Assembly: GCA_028386065.3 (NCBI GenBank)
Contig: JAKUCV010000418.1
Location: forward strand, 92,075 to 156,074
Length of the DNA stretch: 64,000 nucleotides
Direction of reading: 5' to 3'
From: Turnera subulata
Taxonomy: Eukaryota; Streptophyta; Magnoliopsida; Malpighiales; Passifloraceae
In this document: positions 11,350 through 23,400 of the stretch, piece after piece
Numbering within the stretch: the first letter of the stretch is position 1
How the letters are laid out: each line of letters opens with the position of its first letter
Position numbers and translations under genes: made by a program
The notes under the pieces: model-generated
Told to the model about the DNA's origin: nothing
Databases searched by the model: none
The model's input: only the letters and a program-made list of their open reading frames with translations

Positions 11350-12720
11350 ATGGCGGTTTCAGGCACAAAGTTTGAGGTGGAGCAATTTGATGGCAAGAAG
11401 GATTTCAGTCTCTGGCAAAGCAACATCAAAGATCTGTTTGGTGCAACAGGGGTTGATGAAGATGCTCTTTGGCAAGGAGAAGAAGCCAAAGGACTTGAAG
11501 GATGAAGATTGGGAGGAGCTCGAGCAACGAGCTGTCAGTACCATCAAATTAACTCTTGCGCCAGAGGTGAAGTATAGTGTGATGGACGAGACAAGTCCGG
11601 TGGAGCTGATGAAGAAATTAGAAGATATTTATATGTCGAAATACCCACAAATCGATTGTTTATGAAGAAGGAGTTGTACCAGTTGAAGAAGCACGAAGGT
11701 ACGCATGTTGTTGATCACATCAATAGATTTAATAAGTTGATTAAGGAGTTGGGTAGTATTGATATGAAGTATGAAGAAGAGGATAAGGCCTTGATGTTAT
11801 TGATGTCTCTTCCGCATTCGTATGATAATTTGAGGAATACACTGTGTGTTGGGAAGCAGACTCTTTCAGTTGCAGATGTGACAGCAGTGTTGATGGAGAA
11901 TTTCAAGTTGAACTAGTCTAGTAGCAGTACATGTGAAGATGTTGCCGTAGCAGAGGTTAACCGTGGCATGGGCCCGTCACGGTCTAACAAGTTTCGAAGA
12001 AATTCTAGATCTGGTTCAAGAGGAAGAGTTGATTATAGAGATAAGGAATGTTACTACTGTCACTCGAAGGGCCATATCCAGTTTTATTGTGAGGAGATGA
12101 AGAAGGATATGGAAGAATTGAAGAAAAATCGCAAGAAGTCTGGTGAGAGTGCGATTGTTGAAGATGATTCGGATGGTGATGCCTTCCTGGTACAAGAAGG
12201 TAAAGGTGAGCACAAAGTTGAAGATTCATAGATTTTAGACTCTGCCTGTTCATTTCATATTTGTGCAAATAAGGAGTGGTTTAACAGTTACAAGCCTTGC
12301 AGTGACGGAGAAGCAGTAGTATTGCCAGATAATCATGAATTAAAAATTCATGGTATTGTGAAGATTAAGATGCATGATGGATTTGTGAAGACTTTTGGAG
12401 ATGTGAGGCACGTGCCAGAGCTTGGAAGAAATTTAATCTCCCTCGGTAGGCTTGATTCGAGAGGATGTGGTTTTTCTTCTCGAGGTGGAGTTTTGAAGGT
12501 TACCAAAGGCGCCTTGGTAATTATGAAGGGGGAATTGATGGAGAAGAACCTCTACAGGTTGATTGGAGATGCAGTGAAGAGTAGTACGAAGATTGAAGCT
12601 TGTGCACAGTCAGGCAGAAAGAAGAATATTGTTGCATCCAACAAGAGGACGGTTGGTTTTGCAATGATGGCTAGTAGTAGTGAAGATAACCGCACACCAA
12701 CATGTAGAACACCCAAGTAG
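11350..12720 (+). pseudogene. Broken Copia gag-protease of second element
   Basis: The ATG at 11350 starts FEVEQFDGKKDFSLWQSNIK, the canonical Copia gag opening. The frame shifts near 11435 and returns near 11650, then carries KKELYQLKKHEGTHVVDHIN, LMLLMSLPHSYDNLRNTL, and a zinc knuckle CYYCHSKGHIQFYC (C-x2-C-x4-H-x4-C). In-frame TAG codons lie at about 11914-11916 and 12229-12231, the second where a Trp is usual before ILDSACSFHIC (the protease D-S/T-A/G region). A GAG-pre-integrase-like stretch (DVRHVPELGRNLISLGRLD) follows. Coding similarity stops before integrase. It is inactive by inspection. Confidence 0.8.
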
Positions 12721-12783
12721 ATTTGGATGAAGAAAAATAAAGTTGTGAAGATCACCAAGCCCAATTCAGCCCAAGGTGGAGAC

Positions 12784-13151
12784 TGTTGGAATTTGGACTG
12801 TAATTGGACTTGGCCCAAGATAGGCTTTGGCTTGAAGGAAAAGTAGGACAATTAATTTTGCTTGGAGTGTCCTCCAAGTAGTAGCTCTTTAGCTATTATA
12901 AATAAGAGGTTTTGGGTTTAGTTTTTGTAGAGCTGCAAAGTAGTTGTGGGTGCGCGGCTAGAGTAGAAAAAGTGTAGAAACAAGTCTTATGACTTGAGAT
13001 AAGTATTTTCTTGGGAGGTTTTATGTACTAATATTTTGATATTAGTGAAAAATTAAAGTTCGTGGACGTAGGCAAGTTTAAGGCCGAACCACGTTAAATT
13101 ATTGTGTCCTACTTTCTTTTATTCGCGAATCTTTTGCAGTTTTTCCCAACA
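12784..13151 (+). repeat. 3' LTR of second Copia element
   Basis: 368 bp, matching the 5' LTR with a few substitutions and small indels, so this insertion is older than a zero-divergence event. Confidence 0.9.
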
Positions 13152-13156
13152 GACCG

Positions 13157-14640
13157 GTACGATATAGACGAGTGATCTAGTGCTCCCACTATCTAAAGGA
13201 GGGTCATTCTGCTAGCAGCGCCTCAAACTCCATTTAGACTCCATTTACTGGTATGGCAAAGCTTTAGGGATAGGGATTGCAATTATAATTTAATTTGAAT
13301 CCAAACATGTATGACTTCCAAACATGTATAACTTAGCGAGTTTGTATTTACTTTTTTAAGATAAAGAGTTATTTATTTATAATTTGAGAAGTATCTCTCT
13401 ATATATATTAAATCAAACCGTTTCTTTACGAAAAAAAATATTATGCCACGTGACAATTTATACACATGGCACTTTCTTATTTTATATGATATAATTTAGT
13501 AAGATAACACTTTATTTATTATTTAGTAAATATTTTATTAAAAATTTTAACATTCTATTCTTATATTAAATACAAAGTTTTAGAATTCTATAATATTAAA
13601 ATTATGTCTCTTTGGAATTTTAAAAACCAATAGAATTCTATGGTATAAAGACTATGTCTATTTAGACTATGCCTTTTAGAATTCTTAACATTAAATACAA
13701 ATTTTTTGAATTCTTATATATCCCATGCCTATAAATAGAGGTATACACATGATAAACGTTTCCTGCATTACCTCCAATCTTTTTTACCCGCATTATTATT
13801 TTCCTGGTTGAAATTGAAACTCATTCGCAAAACATACATTGAAGACAAATTTCTTGAAGGCAAACTACAATAAAATCAAGGTAAATTTAAGTGTTATTTC
13901 TCTTCACTTCTTTCATAAAAAATATATTAGATTGATATAGATATTTTTCCATATGACTAATCTTTTTCATAAAATGTAGAAAAAGCAGTACATAGGAAGT
14001 GTTTGATTTGAATATAGTAGACAAAGTAGTGTGTATCAGTGTACGTATGATATCCAAATGCGTTCTCCTCTAAATAAGGGGAAAAAAAGAAACGCGTTTT
14101 GGACAGATGCGATCTGGATCCTCTTTAATTAATTAATTGCAAATCTCGCCTCCTTCCAAAAATCCAACAGCCAATACGCAACGTTTACAGTTTGCCTCCA
14201 ATTTTTTTTTGGTTATTCTTTTCATCCCCCGCCCGACTTGGTTTGCTGCCGGGAGAGTGAAATAGAAGGAAAAAAAAAGAAAAAAACAAAAAACCAAAAA
14301 GGCTTTTAAAGCCCGCTCTCAATTTTGGTGGCATCAAAATATTTTGAACCCCCGCCCTTTCTCATCAATTTTTTGCCCCAAATTCAAGCCCGCGCCCTAT
14401 TCCAAATCTTAAATCCCTAATTCCCCCACTCTCTCTCTCCCTCCTTTCCTCACACATAAACACTCTCACAAGTAGACCCCCCACATACTCCCAGTCACAC
14501 ACAGTTCACGTCCAATCTGCGATCCCTAGGTTAGGTCTGTTAACTGTTTGCCTTTTTCCCGCTTCCAAAACCCACAAGCTTTACCTTAGGGTTTTAGTTT
14601 CTTTTCGGTTCTCTCGCTGTGGTTCGGTTCTCGGTTCGAT
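13157..14640. other. AT-rich spacer and DEK promoter/5' UTR
   Basis: 13,300-13,750 is strongly AT-rich with repeated AATTCTATGGTATAAAG-like phrases; no coding signal. 14,400-14,640 is pyrimidine-rich (CTCTCTCTCTCCCTCC near 14430), consistent with a plant Y-patch core promoter and 5' UTR. No TATA box is evident, as is common for housekeeping genes. Confidence 0.5.
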
Positions 14641-14644
14641 TCCC

Positions 14645-17600
14645 ATGGCGAGCGAAACCCTAGAGGAGAAGAAGCCCGGGGAGGAGGCTCCCGTGGTGGA
14701 GAAGAAGGAGGAGCCCAAGCCCGAGGAGGAAGAGAAAGAGAAAGAGCAAGAAGGAGTGAAGGAAGATAAAGAGGAAGAGGTGACTCCCGAGAAAAAGAAG
14801 GAGGAGAATGTTGAAGAGAAAGAAGAAGAGAAAGAGGGAGATAAAGAGGAGGAGGAGGAAGAAGAGGAAGCTAAAGAGGAGGAGGAGGAGGAGGAGGAAG
14901 AAGAAGAGAATAATAAGAAAGTGAAGAGGGGTAGCCGAAAGGGGAAATCGGGCGAAGAATCTGCTGAGAAGAAGAATAAGCAGAAGGACAAGGAGGCTAC
15001 GAGCAGCGAGAGACCTACGAGGGAGAGGAAGGTGGTCGAGAGGTACTCTGCGCCCGAGCCTGGGAGGTCTGGGACCAAGCCTTTGTCCATTGAGAAGGTA
15101 AACGTAAATCAATCACTTCTTTTTAGTAAAAAAAAAAGAAAGCAGCCAAGCTAGTCGCTTATAAAGTTTGTCATTTGTTCTGTTTTTCGCGAGTTACTGG
15201 GATTTTGGGATTGAGCTTGTGTGTTCTTTGTATATTGAATTAATGTTTTTCTTGTGATTGCAGGGACGTGGGACGCCATTGAAGGATATTCCTAACGGTA
15301 TGCCGTTTTGAACTTGTAGCTTGGATTTTTTTTTACCATAGTGTTTGTATTATTGGCTTTGGCTGAATCTGCTTGCTTGAGTTCATAGTTCCTTAACATG
15401 ATTTTTGCTTGTCTATGTTTCGGATGTTGTTTACTTGTGTTTAGGTCTGGTTTGACTACGGTGTTTGCTCTTAGATCGTAGGTCTTTTTATTGTCAGGAT
15501 CGATTGCAATAAATACCAATATTATTCACTAAATATTTAAGAATATATGGTCTTAGATCACAATAAAAATATACATATTCTAATGCAGTAAGGGCTTCCA
15601 TTGTGTTGTCAGAGTTCATATTTTGTTGATGTTTTTGGACTTGGTTATTTCTGTTGATCAATGTGATGTTTTAGTGAGCAGTACAAGAATTTTTGTAGTT
15701 TTAAGGATTAACTCTACTTCTAGAGCTATTGAATGATTCATATCTGTTCCATTTTATATGGCTGTAGATTCTTGTAAGTTGTTTGTTGTTCGCGGCAAAA
15801 TTTTGCTTTATTGTTTCCCCATATCACTGTTGATGGGTTCTCCTTTTTTCTGTTGCAGCAATTATTGATATGATAACCCTTTTTTGGTGGTTGTGCCTGT
15901 AAAAGTATGATCTTTACATAGGATTCAATATATTGAAGTCAGTGGACTGTATATTTGATATAGTAGTGGAAAGCAATGTTTTCTGGTCGTTGGAACAAAT
16001 TGAAATAGCTGCTGCTGTTTTGAGGCCAGTAGCTTAAGAATGAGATTTCAATGTTTTCTAAAAGTAACTGGCGGGTGTAGAAATAAAAGCATGCCTAGGA
16101 ATTTGAGTTATGCTGGTCCAGCGGCAACACAAGTTCAATTATAATTGCAGCATTAGAAGAATTGAAAATAAGGAATGTTCACTTGTCTTGTTAATGGGAA
16201 TATGTTGCTGTCTGGATCTGTTAATTTATTTTATCCAACCTTTTTGTTACTGCAGTCTGGCCTCTTTTTTTTCTTGTCTGATATTGTAAACTGTTTCAGT
16301 GGCTTTCAAACTATCCAAGAGAAAACCTGATGACAATCTGCAGTTGTTTCACACCATACTTTTTGGAAAGAAGGCCAAGGTACTTGATTAGATGTGCATT
16401 TTAGTCTTGGTATTTTGCTTATGTTTCCTTTTTCTTATGGTTTTGCTTGGTTCATTGAACTGCTGGTTCTGCACGACAATCAGACTTTTTTGTTTCCTTA
16501 CAGGCACAAATTCTGAAGAAGAATATTGGCCAGTTTTCTGGATATGTTTGGGCTGATAATGAGGTATTCTATTCCAAATACTGAAATCTTAACACCCAAA
16601 TCTGTCAACATGTTTAACAGTTTTTCTTGTTTTTATTCATGACTCTTTTTCTGATCATGAGTTTGCCCGGAAATAAGAAGGTTGCTTCTTGAGGATGTGT
16701 AGCATTTCTGGTTAACCTTCTGCTTGTCGTAGAGATTATTGCTCTGTAGCTTAGAAAATGCTCTTGCAGGAAAAACAAAGAGCAAAAGTAAGGGAAAAGC
16801 TTGACAAATGTGTGAAAGAAAAGTTGATGGATTTTTGTGACGTGCTCAACATTCCTATTAATAAAGCTGTTATGAAAAAGGTTGGTGGCAGCTGCATCAT
16901 ATGCTTTTTATGTTTGTTATTGGTCCTCTCTCTTGTTTACAGCTTGGAACTACTGGTGTTATTTATCAAAAATAAAAAACTACTGGTGTTTCAGGAAGAA
17001 CTCACTGTTAAAATATTGGAGTTTTTGGAATCCCCACATCCTACTACAGAGGTTTTGCTTGCAGATAAGGAGCAGGTTCTTGTGATTTGAACAGTTATCC
17101 TATTGCAGATTATTAATAAATATTCCAGTCTTCTCTTTTGGTGATATTTTGTACTCATTTGGATCTCAGAAAGGTAAAAAACGTAAAGTTTCAACTGGCA
17201 AAAATTCAAGCTCTGGAGAAGCATCAGTTACGCCGGCCAAGGTATGCATTTTGTAATATCATTCTTTTATTAGAACTTGGTGAAATTGTAATTTGGCATC
17301 AGTTTCACTGAAAACATCTGTTTTTCTCTGAAATGCTTTAGGCCTTGGGTGGATTCCAAGTAACAAGCTTTACTCAAGCCAAATTGACTATAAGTTGCAT
17401 GATCTAATTGGTGTTCCATTTGTTCAATTGTTAAAAATCTTGAATTGGGACATTGCCTGATTCTCAAAGATCAGATTATAAACTGAAATGTGTCTAGTTT
17501 ATAAAATCTTCCATCACCAGCAGTGTTATTAATTATGAATCCTTCTCCTTCAGTGTGATTTTGTCTGTAATATGCTTCATGTATCCTTCCGCTGTGTACT

Positions 17601-19426
17601 CTGTATTTTCTTTGTTTTTGCTCAATTGGTTCTGAAATTTTGACATCTTTCTTGCAAAGAAACGGAAACAAACACCTCAAACTGGGGAAAAACGTAAGCA
17701 TTCTTCTAAAGATGAGGATGATGAAGATGAAGATGAAGATAAAGTTGAATCTCCTGATCCTAAGCATGACTCTGACGAGGATGGTGAAAATGATGCTGAG
17801 CCAAAGGATGATAGCGCTCATGAAGATAGCAAATCAGAGGAAGAAGAGGATGAGCCAGAGGAACAAACCCCAAGTCCAAAATCTACATCAAGAAAAACTG
17901 GGAAGCAAAGCACGGGGGTTAAAAGTCGTGAAAAAGCTACACCTGCAAAGAAGGCCACTCCTGCAAAACCTGTGAAAAGTCCTGCAAGGAGTACTAAAAA
18001 GCCTACTGCATCGTCTTCCAAGAAAGATGCTAAAGACACGGAAGGAACTCCTGTGTCTCCTTCGAAATCAAAGGGATCTGTATCCAAAAAACAGAAGGTT
18101 GAGAAGGAAAAGACGAAAGAACAGAAGGTTTCATCATCCAAGGACAAATCTTCAGAAAAGAAACAGTCAGGGAAGTTGCCATCAAAAGCTTCTTCAAAAG
18201 ATCAAGGTACACTTTTCTCAGATTTGTTTTTTGCTCTCAATATTTCAGCTTTTGCTGTTTAGCTGTGCTTTGTGTTTTGTTACCTTCTTGGTTGTGTTTT
18301 CCATTTCTTTCTAGTTTGGTTTATACTTTTGTTTTTGGAATGTCCATATCCTCTTCCTTTTTGCTTGTGGTTCGTCCATATCCTGTTCTATTTTGCTTGT
18401 GGTTCCAATAAAAGCCAAGCTGCTAAGTTTGTGCATCTGGATTATACTAGATATTAGTAGTGACAAATTGTAAAAGGGGAACTGCATGCTTATGTGTTTC
18501 AAATACTTAAGAGGATACACTTTTTAGGTACATAACTTCTATATTTTCAGCTTGATTTTTTTAAATTGTGGAGGAAAATGTTTTGAATGGGAGAGAATTT
18601 AAGGCGGTGTAACTGTTGAAAGTTATGGTTTTAGGGGATATAAAAAGAAGCTTCTATGAACGAAAAGGTTAGAATTCTGAAAGCTGCACAGCCCAAACTA
18701 TGCTGATTGCCTTCATTTATTGTGTGCATGCTGAAGTACTGTTTGTGATTTTAATTTTAGGTTTTGTCCACTGATAGCCATCCAATAAGTGGATAACCCT
18801 TTATGAATGGGAGTTCTTGAAATATACAGTATTAAAAGTTATTGCATGTTCGTCTGTGGTACTACAATTGCTGTTTAGTTCTTTTGCCTGGGAAGGATGT
18901 ATGTGTTTCTTCTTAAATTACAGATCTTGGTATTTAAACTAGTTTTTCCTGTTGGATATTAGGTAAGGCCAAATCTGGTAAGAAGGCTAAGGCAGAACCC
19001 AGCAGAGAAGACATGCATGCAGTTGTAGTGGATATTCTGAAAGAAGTGGATTTCAATACTGTGAGAACCTTTTAATATTTCTTGATGAATAAACTGTTTA
19101 TTTAAGATGCTTTGAACCATGGCAATGATTCTGTTTGTCCTCCTGCAGGCTACTCTATCGGATATTCTCAGGCAACTTGGTATAATTCATTTTTCTTTAT
19201 TTTTGTGTTGGATTCTCATACTTTAATTCAAACTCTTACCCTATGTATAACTGTGTTATTAGGTACCCACTTCGGTGTAGATCTAATGCATAGAAAGGCA
19301 GAGGTGAAAGATATTATTACAGACGTGATTAATAACATGTCTGATGAGGAAGATGATGGTGAGGAAGGTGAAGAGAATGCAGAGGCCGGTGGTGATGAAG
19401 ATAAAGATGCTGAAGATGATGATTAG
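14645..19426 (+). CDS. DEK: DEK domain-containing chromatin protein, 11 exons
   Basis: Coding exons by eye: 14645-15097, 15264-15297, 16300-16379, 16504-16563, 16770-16880, 16995-17075, 17170-17241, 17660-18206, 18963-19060, 19149-19179, 19263-19426. They total 1,731 nt and give 576 aa with consistent GT-AG phases. Residues 1-125 are extremely Glu/Lys-rich and low-complexity. About 150-275 is the conserved DEK N-terminal/SAF-like region (VAFKLSKRKPDDNLQLFH, KKNIGQFSGYVWADN, KLMDFCDVLNIPINKAVMKK). A Lys/Ser/Asp-rich linker with several basic clusters spans 275-490. Residues about 490-545 are the DEK C-terminal domain (REDMHAVVVDILKEVDFNTA, TLSDILRQLGTHFGVDL, KDIITDVINNM), followed by an acidic tail. 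DEK proteins bind histones and DNA and modulate chromatin and cohesin-linked topology in the nucleus. Length and order match plant DEK3/DEK4-type proteins; the paralogue is not decided. Confidence 0.92.
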
Positions 19427-20247
19427 AACATAGCAGAGATGCTTTATGCTAGGCTGAATGGAACAAGAGTTGCGTCAGACTCAGATATCTCCCTCATGGC
19501 TTCAACAGCTGTTGTCAATAACACCAATGTTGCCATTTTGATATGCTGACTTGCTTTAGATGAAAATACCCATCTGGGTTTGTTTGTAAAATTGTACTAT
19601 ATGCGCATTAGTATTTAGTCCTGGCTTTCCATACAAGTAGGCCCAAGCAGAACCTTAAGTTATCTTTGTGCTTTGTTTTGTTTTTGTATGACTTTTAGGT
19701 GTATTTGTTGACTGTTTTCCCTACAGATTAGTAGAGGATGGTTCTCTTGATTCTATTATTGAGTTATAATTTATAACTTACTGTCATTGGTTGGCTGTAA
19801 CTTTCTCTTTGAACAAAATCTATTCCGTAATGTTGCCTGCACGATTAATAGCCGACCAAAAATTTAAGATTGCACTCTTCTGGAGAATCGAAGGGTGAGA
19901 ATTGTACCCAAAAAAAAGTCTTATTAACTGTTTGTTTTAGTTGCCTCTATTTTTGGACGTAAAAAAAAATGTCATAAGTCAATAAAAAATAAAAATCACT
20001 ATACAAAAATATACAACCAATAAAAATAAATAAATATGTTTCTTGAAAGAATCAGTCACTTCACCTCATGGGCCCGAAACTTGTTTCTTTCAGCTATGGA
20101 AAAAAACCAAATTAGAGTCGGTTGCAGTTAACTTGCTACGACATAATTGTATCCATAGAAGACAACAGACAAAAGAAGAGAATTTTTTTTTTTATAAGAT
20201 AATTCAATTAAGAAGATAAAAAAATCAAGTTTTTGGATGCCAACCCC
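19427..20247. other. DEK 3' UTR and spacer
   Basis: DEK 3' UTR to roughly 19830, then AT-rich spacer with A-tracts. No gene seen. Confidence 0.5.
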
Positions 20248-20545
20248 ACCAACCAACCGCAGAATCACTCTTATTTCTCACGGTAGAATTATTGGCTGGT
20301 AATGTATAGGTTCCCTGGCCAGTGGCCTACCACTATACTTGTATGATCTTTCCAAAATCTGCAGTGAGAATTCCTGAACATGACTCCAAAGGTTACTGCC
20401 TGCTCTTGGTGAAATCCCTCCACTAAAACAAACTTGCGTATGCATATTCACAATGGAAATCGCTGCCTGTCCCTTTCATGCCGTGGATTTTTTGTTAACC
20501 AAAATTAGCAGCTCACAAAAAAGTGGCTTATTTCTTCCTATATAA
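20248..20545 (+). promoter_or_regulatory. Promoter of the BAHD acyltransferase: AC element and TATA box
   Basis: ACCAACC at 20248-20254, overlapping a CCAACCAACC run, is an AC-type MYB element typical of phenylpropanoid, lignin and suberin genes. TATATAA lies at 20539-20545. A possible 5' UTR intron runs from CAG|GTATGTAT near 20611 to an AG near 20726. Motifs are seen; regulation by MYB factors is inferred. Confidence 0.5.
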
Positions 20546-20755
20546 CTTCACCCCTAATAAACACACACATTGCCCTGCATTTTCTTCCAATCTGTGTACT
20601 ATCGGATTCCAGGTATGTATCTTTATAGTCTTAAATGCATGAGTGTGCAGCTTATGGAACTAATCCCATTTTTTTGTTTTGGACAATATATTCATTTTCT
20701 TTCTCATTTTGTCTTTTGCATGTCAGGTTTTGATTTTTTGAGGAATTGGTTCTTG

Positions 20756-22160
20756 ATGGCAGATGATAGTAGCAACACCTTTAAACTTAACATTAAACAA
20801 CAAGAGCCAGTTCTGGTTCCTCCCGCGGAGGAGACAGAGAAGGGCCTGTATTTCCTATCAAACCTTGACCAGAACATTGCAGTGATAGTCCGTACAATTT
20901 ACTGCTTCAAGTCTGACGTGAAAGGAAATGAGGATGCAGTGGAAGTCATTAGAAAGGCATTGTCAAATGTTCTTGTTCACTACTACCCGCTTGCCGGGCG
21001 GCTGACCATCAGCTCAGAGGGAAAGCTGATAGTGGACTGCACAGGGGAAGGTGCTGTTTTTGTGGAGGCTGAAGCCGATTGTGCAATAACTGAGATTGGA
21101 GACATAACAAAACCTGATTCTGTGACCCTGGGGAAGTTGGTTTATGACATTCCTGGTGCACAAAACATACTTCAGATACCTCCATTAGTTGCTCAGGTAT
21201 GAGGATTCTCCAACTAAAGTCCTACTCAGTCAAATGAAGTACATAAAGTTATTGAAGAGTGTATACAATTAAGTTGTATAAAAATTTGATCTTGTCATCC
21301 AGGTTACTAAATTCAAAGATGGAGGATTTGTTCTTGGGCTATGCCTGAACCATTGTATGTTTGATGGTATAGCTGCCATGGAATTTGTGAACTCATGGGG
21401 TGAAGCTGCCAGGGGTTTGCCCTTATCAGTTCCTCCATTTCTAGACAGAAGCATACTCAAAGCCGGAAACCCACCGAAAGCAGAGTTTCCCCACCATGAA
21501 TTTGCTGAGATTGAAGATATTTCGAATACTGGCAAGCTTTATGAAGAAGAACTTCTCTACAGGTCTTTCTGTTTTGATCCTGAAAAGCTTGAGTTACTCC
21601 AGGAAAAAGCCATGGAAGATGGAGTTCTCACTAAGTGCACAAAATTTGAAGCTCTCTCAGCTTTTGTGTGGAGAGCTAGGTGTCAGGCATTAAGGATGCT
21701 GCCTGATCAACAAACGAAGCTTCTATTTGCTGTGGATGGACGGTCTAGATTTGTGCCACCAATACCTGAAGGGTACTTTGGCAATGGGATTGTGTTGACA
21801 AATTCTGTGTGTAAAGCAGGAGATTTACTGGATAATCAGCTCTCTTATGCAGTAGGATTAGTTCAAGAGGCTGTTAATATGGTTAACGACAGTTATATGA
21901 GATCGGCTATAGACTATTTTGAACTTACTAGAGCTAGGCCTTCTCTTGCTGCAACTCTTCTAATTACTACTTGGTCTAGGCTATCTTTCCACACTACAGA
22001 TTTTGGATGGGGTGAGCCTGTTCTGTCAGGGCCTGTGGCTTTGCCGGAGAAGGAAGTAATTCTTTTCCTTTCACATGGGGAGGAAAGGAAGAGCATAAAT
22101 GTTCTTCTGGGTTTGCCGGCATCTGCCATGAGAATCTTTGAAGAAATTATGCAGATTTGA
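20756..22160 (+). CDS. BAHD acyltransferase, omega-hydroxyacid/fatty alcohol hydroxycinnamoyl transferase type
   Basis: Two exons (20756-21196 and 21303-22160) give 432 aa, standard for BAHD enzymes. The catalytic HXXXD motif is HCMFD at residues 164-168, at the start of exon 2. The structural DFGWG motif is at 380-384. Residues about 75-105 ([20 protein letters not shown]) are typical of the family. The overall sequence looks most like omega-hydroxypalmitate O-feruloyl transferase (HHT1/ASFT) and fatty alcohol caffeoyl transferase. These move feruloyl or caffeoyl from CoA to omega-hydroxy acids or fatty alcohols for suberin or associated waxes, in the cytosol. An upstream frame extends to 20570, but the Met at 20756 begins the normal BAHD N-terminus. 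No damage is seen. The clade is fairly secure; exact acceptor specificity cannot be read from sequence. Confidence 0.87.
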
Positions 22161-23276
22161 TGGCTAAAAGAAGCCTTTGAGTGTCTAGTCTGGAATCTTC
22201 CTGACTTCAGACATCCAAGTTGATTATGTGCCTAGTAGGAAGGAAAAGAACTTCTACTATAATCCAATTTTAAAGGGAAAATGATCTCAAGTCGGAACAT
22301 AATGGGAATGAATTGCAAATTCATGTCTCTTCCTACTTTGTACGGTTTCTTCCTTGCATGTGTATTTTAATGTTGTATCTAGTAGTCTGGATTATGAATT
22401 CCGGGTAGGACTTCTGGGGCCACTCTGTTGTGTTAGCTGGATGAGTTGTGTCTGTATTGTGTTTTCTCTTGGAATGCGAATAAACTCAAGGCTACTTGGG
22501 TCACAGGAAAGCCATGGAAAAGTGCAGTATAGACATCTTAAAGAGTACTATTTCCATCTGCTGCATGCATCCAATGTTATAGAATTAAGAGTTGATTATC
22601 ATCCAAATCGATCGCTTCGTGGATATGGTGCTCGAACATTGATTATCATCCACCGGATTTCAAACAAGAAATGATTAAACTACTTTGTACAATTTTTAAG
22701 GCAATGACTTGTTGCTGGGAAAACATAAAAAAAAAGGAAGAAGATTTGAAGAAATGCCTTGATGATGAGTGGCAGTAATAAAAAACAAAAAAAGTTCCGG
22801 ATTCTATCTAGCCTAGAACGAATAACCAGTACTCATTTATGAGAAAAGTATATGACATAGTCATAATTACATCGTGTACAAGATCTCCACAAAAAACTCT
22901 GAGGGCGCATTACTAACCACTTTGTCTCCATAAATGCTCTGTTTACTTGTGATTTTTCGATTGAATGATTTGCCATGTACTTGAATCATGAGAGTGATCG
23001 ATTCATACATGTATTTATATCTCAGCCAAAATTGACGTTTTCTCGACCCTGCCTATCCCTTTCACGTATCTCTTTTTCCAAAATAATTAATTAGCCCGTA
23101 TCCGTCATTGGCTCGAGTTATATACATCAGGGAGACAAGGCCTGATCAGATAATTATATAACCTAAAGTAAGTTTATTAATGGAGGAGGGTACAATTGCA
23201 TGTGGATGCTACTCATTTTTTTGTTTGATTGGAATAAATAAAAAGTTACATAAAAAAGTCTTTAATGACTCGAGTG
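22161..23276. other. 3' UTR and intergenic spacer
   Basis: Acyltransferase 3' UTR followed by AT-rich spacer. The 106-codon ORF at 22354-22674 shows no known domain and is not called. Confidence 0.5.
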
Positions 23277-23400
23277 CCCGAGGCGTCTGCTAACAAAGAT
23301 ACAGAAATGATGAAGCTCATCATGGAGGCTTAAACGATGCTTTGCAAGACAGTCCGCAACGAAGTTCTCCTCACAAAAAATATGCTGAATTTGTAATCAA
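23277..23400 (-). pseudogene. RNase H-like (LINE-type) C-terminal fragment
   Basis: Minus-strand translation gives CEENFVADCLAKHRLSLHD, matching the 'H-I-x-R-E-x-N-x-V-A-D-x-L-A-K' end of plant LINE/RVT_3 RNase H domains. The Asp of V-A-D is kept. No flanking frame is open. It is a short fossil. Confidence 0.5.

Larger units (their letters stand above)
10948..13151 (+). mobile_element. Second non-autonomous Copia-type element (gag/protease only)
   Basis: A 2,204-bp element with LTRs 10948-11313 (366 bp) and 12784-13151 (368 bp), both TGTTGG...CCAACA. Flanks GACCA (10943-10947) and GACCG (13152-13156) are a target duplication with one later substitution. The primer-binding site TGGTAGCGAAGCGCG begins at 11316; a purine-rich AAGGTGGAGAC precedes the 3' LTR. 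The interior encodes gag, a zinc knuckle and a protease start with frameshifts and stops, and lacks integrase, RT and RNase H. Confidence 0.9.

Noticed and set aside
14581..15112. Minus-strand Ser-rich and Leu-rich ORFs over DEK exon 1
   Set aside because: Mirror translations of the Glu/Lys-rich repeat of DEK.
22354..22674. 106-codon ORF after the acyltransferase
   Set aside because: Overlaps the probable 3' UTR and spacer; no family resemblance.
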